This document shows, one piece after another, positions 62,101-64,000 of a DNA stretch of 64,000 nucleotides. A program made the position numbers and the translations under genes. Origin of the DNA: Sinonovacula constricta (taxonomy: Eukaryota; Mollusca; Bivalvia; Cardiida; Solecurtidae); contig CM017558.1 in assembly GCA_007844125.1 (NCBI GenBank), forward strand, positions 53,025,908 to 53,089,907, in the 5' to 3' direction. The notes under the pieces are model-generated. The model was not told the DNA's origin and ran no database searches. It saw nothing but the letters and a program-made list of their open reading frames with translations. How positions within the stretch are numbered: position 1 is the stretch's first letter; every line of letters starts with the position of its first letter.

Positions 62101-63334
62101 CACTGTCTTTTACAGCTAGATATTTTTGGAAGTTCCACTTTCTAAAAATAGTTATATGGAAAACCAAGCTTAGAAATTGGTCTACAGTTGGGCGACAAAA
62201 ATTGGAAAACTTACTTGCCTGATCTCAGTATCTGTTGCCTCAGGCATTGAGTGTGTGCTAATTTCAAAGACTGTATCTTTGTTATTCTTGATAGACTGCC
62301 AAAATATTTAATTACTAGTTTAAAAACTCACAAGGTAATCATGTTCAAAATGGGAAAGCTCCATGTGAATCTGTATGATTAGATACTTTATTAACATCCG
62401 TGTGATGGCAAGCTTAGAAATACAAACACCAAAGGTTTCCAAATTCATAGAAATCTGTGTGCATTTTTGAAGTCACTTCTCGAAAGTCAGACCTACTGCC
62501 AGTTGGCAATGAAATTGAAAGTGAAAGTAGAATTATCCTTATTTTAGCATGTTTCAATAATGGCAATTGAAGTTACATGTTACTTGCTTGGTCTATTTAA
62601 GATAACCCTCTGGTATTTACACTGCAGCTCTGGTAAAAGCAGGTATATGGAGCAACTTCAGATGTTGATTTAGATGTTGGTATCTGACAAATGTCTAATA
62701 TATGTAATAATATCTGACTTTTGTTGAGGTATTTGTGCATAATTTCTGAAAACATCATACTTTAGTCTAATCTTTGATGATTTTCAACAGTATCTCAATT
62801 TTTGGACAGTACAACTGGTTAATCAACACTTAAAAAGTTCATTATTTTCAAAACTATAAATAAGAACTGATGGGATTCTGTAAAAAAACAGACATCAATG
62901 TCACAGCAGATGACGTGGATCAGCTAAAACAAAAGTGATCACATGGTTTTCTTAGTTTAAAAATAGCTAACTTTGCAGCGTGGCTCATAAATGATAAAGG
63001 AAATACATGTTTGTAAAGATGATTATGGGGTTATGAATATGGTACACTTTTCTGACTGGTGTTTGACATCAATAAACAGCATTTTATCATTGAGATCTGT
63101 TCAGGTAACAACAGCTTATCAAGATGTTTAATGAAAATACGTTTGGTCCGAACTGTGGGATACCACATTTAAAGTATTTTCTCACAAATTATGTAATGTC
63201 TAGACATCCCTGGGAGGCCTATACAATTATACCTGTATCTGCTCAACTAAGTTGAATTTCGCAAGAGTGTGATCCAAGTCGAAACCATAAGCATCATAGT
63301 CAGTAAGACGAAAAAAACTTTTTTCACACGTCAT
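32073..63334 (-). CDS. NT5DC1: NT5DC1, 5'-nucleotidase domain-containing protein 1 (HAD superfamily)
   Basis: Twelve coding exons on the minus strand join in frame: 63233-63334, 60003-60094, 56770-56841, 55349-55461, 53128-53216, 48037-48127, 42974-43151, 42312-42400, 41711-41829, 35704-35853, 33252-33426 and 32073-32185. Total 1383 nt, 460 residues (human about 455). All introns are GT-AG and phases agree at every join. HAD motifs: motif I GFDLDHT (Asp19, Asp21, Thr23), motif II LTTSS (229-232), motif III Lys262 in NARKPGFF, motif IV YFGDS (Asp321) with Asp326. The C-terminal WGSFF (383-387) and AIPSIEYIA are family marks. The family resembles IMP/GMP 5'-nucleotidases; the substrate of NT5DC1 is not settled. 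No signal peptide is seen, so it is probably cytosolic. The gene spans 31 kb because its introns are packed with repeats. Confidence 0.96.
32243..32552 (-). repeat. near-complete tRNA-derived SINE (family A), in NT5DC1 intron 11 (between exons 12 and 11)
   Basis: On the minus strand the head reads TGGACCTGGTAGCACAATCA with a B-box GGTTCGATCCC (plus 32480-32492). Then comes the body shared with 25338, ending in ATACTGTTGGTGGGACGATT and AATCCAATAAACAAAC. It is the most complete copy of the family here. Confidence 0.85.
32935..33135 (+). repeat. SINE family B copy in NT5DC1 intron 11
   Basis: Reads CAGCCCCTCACTGCGTGGGT, AAGAACTTTCATTTTGGGAG and ATTAGCTAGAATCTGCCAAT, a diverged match to the copy at 21547. 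The tRNA head is degraded. Confidence 0.7.
33252..33426 (-). CDS. NT5DC1: NT5DC1 coding exon 11
   Basis: Acceptor TGTTTTAAG, donor GTATAC. It encodes VNLDVDPEEEAFILSKTWGS through ITKYTDIAIPSIEYIA, the C-terminal part of the fold. Confidence 0.95.
33500..33610 (-). repeat. SINE family B fragment, minus strand, in NT5DC1 intron 10
   Basis: On the minus strand reads GGGTTTGAGTCCTGTTCAGG (B-box-like) and CATTGTGTGGAGGTCTT-type body sequence. Partial and diverged; a smaller related piece lies near 35265-35330. Confidence 0.5.
33889..35127 (+). repeat. dispersed element with ~145 bp tandem core, copy 1
   Basis: The head has the hairpin GGGCCATGATGGCCC followed by TTAATCGCTCAC. The core is about seven diverged ~145 bp units with GACCTAGTGACCTACTTTTT, GAACTCATCCAAGATTTCAT and AAGTTTGGTGAAGATTGGGC. 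The tail reads AAAAGCTCCCCTTGAGCATG then TGTGCTCAGGTGAGCTAAAA. It lies in NT5DC1 intron 10. No protein is encoded. The layout recalls bivalve pearl elements. Confidence 0.85.
35704..35853 (-). CDS. NT5DC1: NT5DC1 coding exon 10 (HAD motif IV)
   Basis: Acceptor CTTTTAG, donor GTCAGT. It opens with VVYFGDSLCSD, the acidic metal-binding motif, then NWDVVLVLEEMEAEG. It is separated from exon 9 by a 5.9 kb intron, most of it a 27 bp minisatellite. Confidence 0.96.
35854..36565. other. intron 9 sequence before the minisatellite
   Basis: AT-rich intronic sequence of NT5DC1. I see no exon or named repeat here. Confidence 0.4.
36566..40917. repeat. 27 bp minisatellite in NT5DC1 intron 9, about 160 copies
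   Basis: Unit 27 bp, ATGAAGCAATGTAGCCCTAC then ATGTTAC, with frequent variants (TGCATG, TGTGAC, ACAAGAAG). Units with CCCTACAT contain ATGTAGCCCTACAT, an inverted repeat with a 6 bp stem and 2 nt spacer. Irregular joins recur and mark higher-order copies: GTTACGTTACAAGAAGCAAT at about 38172, 38528 and 39640 (356 and 1112 bp apart), and GTGACGTGACATGAAGC near 37780 and 37918. Every frame with period three is open for hundreds of codons on both strands; I treat these as artefacts. Confidence 0.96.
40918..41710. other. intron 9 sequence after the minisatellite
   Basis: AT-rich NT5DC1 intron, no recognisable element. Confidence 0.4.
41711..41829 (-). CDS. NT5DC1: NT5DC1 coding exon 9
   Basis: Acceptor AACATTTCAG. 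It encodes VYSSGNQAELEQLITKITEV and EKPK, aligning with WYSQGNAVHLYELLKKMTGK in human. The donor AAG-GTTCTT is poor but is the only in-frame junction to exon 10. Confidence 0.92.
42312..42400 (-). CDS. NT5DC1: NT5DC1 coding exon 8 (HAD motif III)
   Basis: Acceptor TACTTGTAG, donor GTGAGC. It encodes PDWKDFFDVIITNARKPGFF, holding the conserved lysine (Lys262). Confidence 0.96.
42974..43151 (-). CDS. NT5DC1: NT5DC1 coding exon 7 (HAD motif II)
   Basis: The longest internal exon. Acceptor ATGCTTGCAG, donor GTAAGA. It encodes EVYGNGFFPSIKSDPQKFYR and then VRQWLGDLKQEKKCVFLTTS, with motif II at residues 229-232. Confidence 0.96.
43152..44432. other. NT5DC1 intron 6, unique-looking part
   Basis: AT-rich intron sequence between exon 7 and the tandem-core elements. 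I see nothing nameable. Confidence 0.4.
44433..45998 (+). repeat. dispersed element with ~145 bp tandem core, copy 2
   Basis: Complete-looking copy in NT5DC1 intron 6: hairpin head GGGCCATGATGGCCC then ATCGCTCACCTGATGACAC; about nine core units (ACCTACTTTTTG at 45181 and 45326, period 145); a GACGACGGAC-rich linker near 45890-45940; a tail hairpin TGAGCACGTTGTGCTCA and GGTGAGCTAAAA. GCTCACCTGA in the head is the exact complement of TCAGGTGAGC in the tail. Confidence 0.88.
46005..47238 (+). repeat. dispersed element with ~145 bp tandem core, copy 3
   Basis: A second copy head-to-tail with copy 2, only a few bases after its tail, with the same hairpin head (GGGCCATGATGGCCC) and about six core units. 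The tail is slightly changed (CAGCATGTTGTGCTCAGCTG), which weakens the hairpin and inverted repeat. Confidence 0.85.
47239..48036. other. NT5DC1 intron 6, part next to exon 6
   Basis: AT-rich, without recognisable features. Confidence 0.4.
48037..48127 (-). CDS. NT5DC1: NT5DC1 coding exon 6
   Basis: Acceptor TTTTTTATAG, donor GTAAGT. It encodes residues 157-186, NGGPLASYDEVFWNHIPECI and YYNYRHQAFA, part of the cap-like helical insert. Confidence 0.93.
48219..50107. repeat. 23 bp minisatellite in NT5DC1 intron 5, about 80 copies
   Basis: Unit 23 bp, CTGTACTGGACTATCCATAT then AAA, alternating with a CTTATCTG/CTTATAAG-ended form. It begins about 90 bp upstream of the exon 6 acceptor on the gene's strand. 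Longer blocks of several units repeat, for example around 49140-49260 and 49440-49560. Confidence 0.95.
50406..52245. repeat. 31 bp minisatellite in NT5DC1 intron 5, about 59 copies
   Basis: Unit about 31 bp, TTGACAAAAGCTCACCCTTC then ATTATCCAGGG. The first ~350 bp are strongly diverged; the middle is regular. It is unrelated in sequence to the 23 bp array about 300 bp away. Confidence 0.93.
52800..52975 (-). repeat. SINE family B copy, minus strand, in NT5DC1 intron 5
   Basis: The complement reads GGCAAGAACTTCAATGTGGG, CCTGTGGTTCTGTCCAGACA and a tail GCGATGTAACAAAAAACAAA, matching body and tail of the copy at 21547. The pol III head is degraded. Confidence 0.75.
53128..53216 (-). CDS. NT5DC1: NT5DC1 coding exon 5
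   Basis: Acceptor ATGTTTCAG, donor GTAAG. It encodes KKNFLFWETYFDIPVTFVCA and KMVDSVDKK, aligning with YYFYDNYFDLPGALLCARVVD of the human protein. Confidence 0.94.
54139..55145 (+). mobile_element. deleted pogo/Tigger-type DNA transposon
   Basis: The left end CAGTCAAACCTGACCATGCG and the complement of the right end, CAGTAAAACCTGTATTAAAA, share the CAGTNAAACCTG terminus typical of Tigger elements, with GACCACC motifs inside both. TA flanks each end (54137-54138, 55146-55147), the expected target duplication. At ~1 kb it is about half the length of an autonomous element and keeps only a fragment of transposase. It lies in NT5DC1 intron 4, in reverse to the gene. Confidence 0.8.
54696..54824 (+). 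pseudogene. pogo/Tigger transposase N-terminal fragment
   Basis: An open frame reads MSKRTCLTLEDHVQVVKLFD and then SGKSCCAVASELEI, matching the pipsqueak/CENP-B-type helix-turn-helix that begins Tigger transposases. A few codons later it ends at a stop (MDKYEHGN). The rest of the DNA-binding region and the DDE catalytic domain are absent, so it cannot act as a transposase. Confidence 0.75.
55349..55461 (-). CDS. NT5DC1: NT5DC1 coding exon 4
   Basis: Acceptor TTATTTCAG, donor GTATGT. It begins with ASHGTKMLSEVEIDQIYG, close to the family's ASHGTKMMTPEVLAEAYG. Confidence 0.95.
55677..55690. repeat. poly-C tract
   Basis: A run of about 13 C in NT5DC1 intron 3, likely length-variable. Confidence 0.85.
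56770..56841 (-). CDS. NT5DC1: NT5DC1 coding exon 3
   Basis: Acceptor TTTGTTTCAG, donor GTAAGC. It encodes TKGLFIDTAKGNIIKISHKG and KIL, matching the family's KGLALDLEDGNFLKL strand-turn-strand. Confidence 0.94.
57110..57297 (-). repeat. tRNA-derived SINE (third family), minus strand, in NT5DC1 intron 2
   Basis: On the minus strand the head reads TGGCCACAATAGCTTAAGTG with a B-box GGTTCAAATCC (plus 57236-57246). The body goes on through GACTTTATAAAGTTGATAGT and GGCGGGGTCAGTCTCTGGGT. It differs from families A and B. Confidence 0.7.
57470..58435 (+). pseudogene. decayed retrotransposon ORF, C-terminal region
   Basis: Fragments in shifting frames match a protein type common in molluscs and cnidarians: HFLSSCQVALTQGLYRWQYE (~58030), a LADTLERVHRKTSRN block, KPIVFVRG, and, after frame breaks, SKKLIAIELTL followed by HERN (~58330-58390). 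The HxLSSC plus IELT...ER pattern recalls the C-terminal zinc-knuckle and restriction-like endonuclease region of site-specific LINEs. Upstream pieces (PTSIMKELGRTANKL near 57500; ALEPIQSWATVNKKPR near 57750) may be the same ORF. Stops and frameshifts make it non-functional. It is antisense within NT5DC1 intron 2. Family assignment is from memory of sequence type. Confidence 0.5.
59030..59050 (-). other. possible 21-nt microexon of NT5DC1
   Basis: On the minus strand a T-rich tract ending TTTTTTTAG, then 21 bases, then GTGAGG. The segment would fit between exons 2 and 3 without breaking the frame, adding seven residues (NTSGRAS). Human NT5DC1 has no such insert, so this may be chance. Confidence 0.25.
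59408..59455 (+). repeat. dispersed ~45 bp motif
   Basis: GGCTGATCTGGATCTATACA and the following TTTGCCTAAGCCTTATAAAT also occur near 3148 and 28505. It is a fragment of an unidentified dispersed repeat. Confidence 0.45.
60003..60094 (-). CDS. NT5DC1: NT5DC1 coding exon 2
   Basis: Acceptor TTATTTCAG, donor GTAAGT. It encodes LTYNAFVSYLIEKAGFNEDL and on to HEYKDF, aligning with the helical segment after motif I in the family (PLIYNSFAQFLV in human). Confidence 0.94.
60781..61132. mobile_element. 352 bp non-autonomous DNA transposon
   Basis: Terminal inverted repeats: left CTGGGGCGTGCCTAGGC; complement of the right end CAGGGGCGTGCCTGGGC (15 of 17 match). Inside both ends are further related ACGCAC motifs. 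The CAGGGGCGT start is typical of hAT elements in invertebrates. No clear 8 bp target duplication is seen. It lies in NT5DC1 intron 1. Confidence 0.65.
61430..61919 (-). pseudogene. hAT transposase relic (ZNF862/C17orf113-like), N-terminal part
   Basis: The minus strand begins with CAGGGGCATAACCAGG, a hAT-like terminus, and soon opens a frame reading RRKKYEADCQQSVVDLWCEG, then WLKHTAGKMYCTRCKSM and SECSFVSGYDMFKLK. This is the TTF-type zinc finger block that starts ZNF862-like hAT transposases. A TAG near 61670 ends it. A further open segment (VRSDDEGGSGKDETDEEDLE, then a Cys-rich CREYVCKRWHICSYFKW) follows to about 61440. The catalytic domain is missing. Confidence 0.6.
62215..62295 (-). other. 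possible 81-nt cassette exon of NT5DC1
   Basis: On the minus strand acceptor AATATTTTGGCAG, 27 open codons (SIKNNKDTVFEISTHSMPEA then TDTEIRQ), and a strong GTAAGT donor. Exons 1 and 2 meet at phase 0, so inclusion would keep the frame. The family has no insert here, directly after motif I, so if used it would probably alter activity. I keep it out of the main model. Confidence 0.3.
62673..63171. mobile_element. second, diverged copy of the TTAA MITE
   Basis: The left end GATGTTGGTATCTGACA and the complement of the right end ATGTGGTATCCCACAG form an imperfect inverted pair like that at 22874. Internal phrases match too (TTTGCAGCGTGGCT against TCTGCAGTGTGGCT; AACAGCATTTT; TTCAGGTA). TTAA follows the right end; the left flank is TTTAG. 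It lies in NT5DC1 intron 1 within ~60 bp of exon 1. Confidence 0.6.
63233..63334 (-). CDS. NT5DC1: NT5DC1 coding exon 1
   Basis: Starts at the ATG at 63334 and encodes residues 1-34 with the catalytic GFDLDHTL motif at 17-24. No upstream stop rules out an earlier start, but the length before the motif matches the family. The donor is GTATAA, somewhat weak. Confidence 0.9.
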
Positions 63335-63760
63335 TGAAAATAAGTTCAGGATAGATCTATTGGAAATTAACAAATTTACCAATAGATGGAACTTAAAACG
63401 TTAGAGTAACAAAATCAAGCTGGCAAGCAACAATCAATACATCAAGGTAGCCAAAATGGTAAGAGCAGCCGACATTAATACACATTTGGTTAAGTAAACC
63501 TAAGGCCGGATAAGAAACTTGGGTTTGACAAATGTTGTAGTAAGGTAAAAACGAAAGTACCATCTCATGCAAAATGTGTTGATGAAACGGACACTTTCTT
63601 CATGTTACTGGCGCCGCTCGTGTGGAATGCATAATTTGTTTTGCATTTTTATGGGAACTATCAGCAATAGGGATCCCTCGGCGATTTCTTCGGAAATAGA
63701 CGTTATTTTCCGAAAGTTACCATTCTATACATAGCGTGTGACGTCACTACGTTAAAGTCA
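63335..63760 (-). promoter_or_regulatory. probable NT5DC1 5' UTR and promoter
   Basis: Upstream of the NT5DC1 start codon. A perfect CRE palindrome TGACGTCA lies at 63739-63746, about 405 bp upstream, with CpG-containing sequence around 63610-63720 (TGGCGCCGCTCGTG). No TATA box at a fitting place is evident; the transcription start is unknown. Confidence 0.35.
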
Positions 63761-64000
63761 TCTCTGTACTACGACTCGTAACTCACCCAAAATTTGAGAT
63801 TTGTGCCTACATAAAAAATAGTTCCGCGTAGGAAATACGTTCGATTATAATATTCATTGAGATAAATGACTAAACAACCATATTCTAAGGCCTTATTCTA
63901 TGTCCAGAGACTTTTTAAAGTCTTGATATTTATAGATAAATGGAAAAAATACCATGAGCAAGTTTTGCTACTTTCGCTTTTGTTAAACAGTAATATATCC

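Overview
This is nuclear DNA from an animal, most likely a heterodont bivalve mollusc. Evidence for this: two interrupted genes with GT-AG introns whose proteins match conserved animal families; tRNA-derived SINEs with the mollusc-type tail ending in CCCAATAAACAAAC; dispersed elements headed GGGCCATGATGGCCC whose core is tandem ~145 bp units; and a large load of minisatellites. The genus cannot be fixed from sequence alone. I see no operons, CRISPR, rRNA genes or functional tRNA genes.

Three genes are supported. (1) A single large coding exon at 1453-2250 on the minus strand gives a 265-residue protein I do not recognise. (2) MCTS1 on the plus strand has six coding exons from 15066 to 22191. 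They join in frame to a 182-residue protein (human 181) that acts with DENR in translation re-initiation and 40S recycling. (3) NT5DC1, a HAD-fold 5'-nucleotidase-domain protein, is on the minus strand with twelve coding exons from 63334 down to 32073. They join in frame to 460 residues (human about 455) with all four HAD motifs intact. MCTS1 and NT5DC1 are convergent, about 9.9 kb apart.

Layout. 1-3.9 kb: unknown gene, its presumed upstream intron and a SINE head. 3.9-7.0 kb: a 66 bp minisatellite. 7-15 kb: non-coding sequence with microsatellites and SINE pieces. 15-22.2 kb: MCTS1, with a 48 bp minisatellite filling intron 3 and SINEs in introns 1 and 5. 22.2-32 kb: intergenic, with a SINE split by a TTAA-flanked MITE, two copies of a ~155 bp-unit element and a 43 bp minisatellite. 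32-63.3 kb: NT5DC1. Its introns hold three ~145 bp-unit elements, a 4.35 kb 27 bp minisatellite, 23 bp and 31 bp minisatellites, a deleted pogo/Tigger transposon, a decayed retrotransposon ORF, a hAT transposase relic, a small DNA transposon and a second TTAA MITE.

About 14 kb of the window is minisatellite. The very long open frames (up to 874 codons) lie in arrays whose period is a multiple of three (66, 48, 27 bp); they are open on both strands and are best read as repeat artefacts. The most novel-looking signal is a shared architecture (head with short inverted repeat, 145-160 bp tandem core, tail carrying the complement) in two unrelated element families, recalling bivalve pearl/Helentron-associated elements. 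Exon models come from splice motifs, reading phase and recalled protein families; no alignment or expression data were available.
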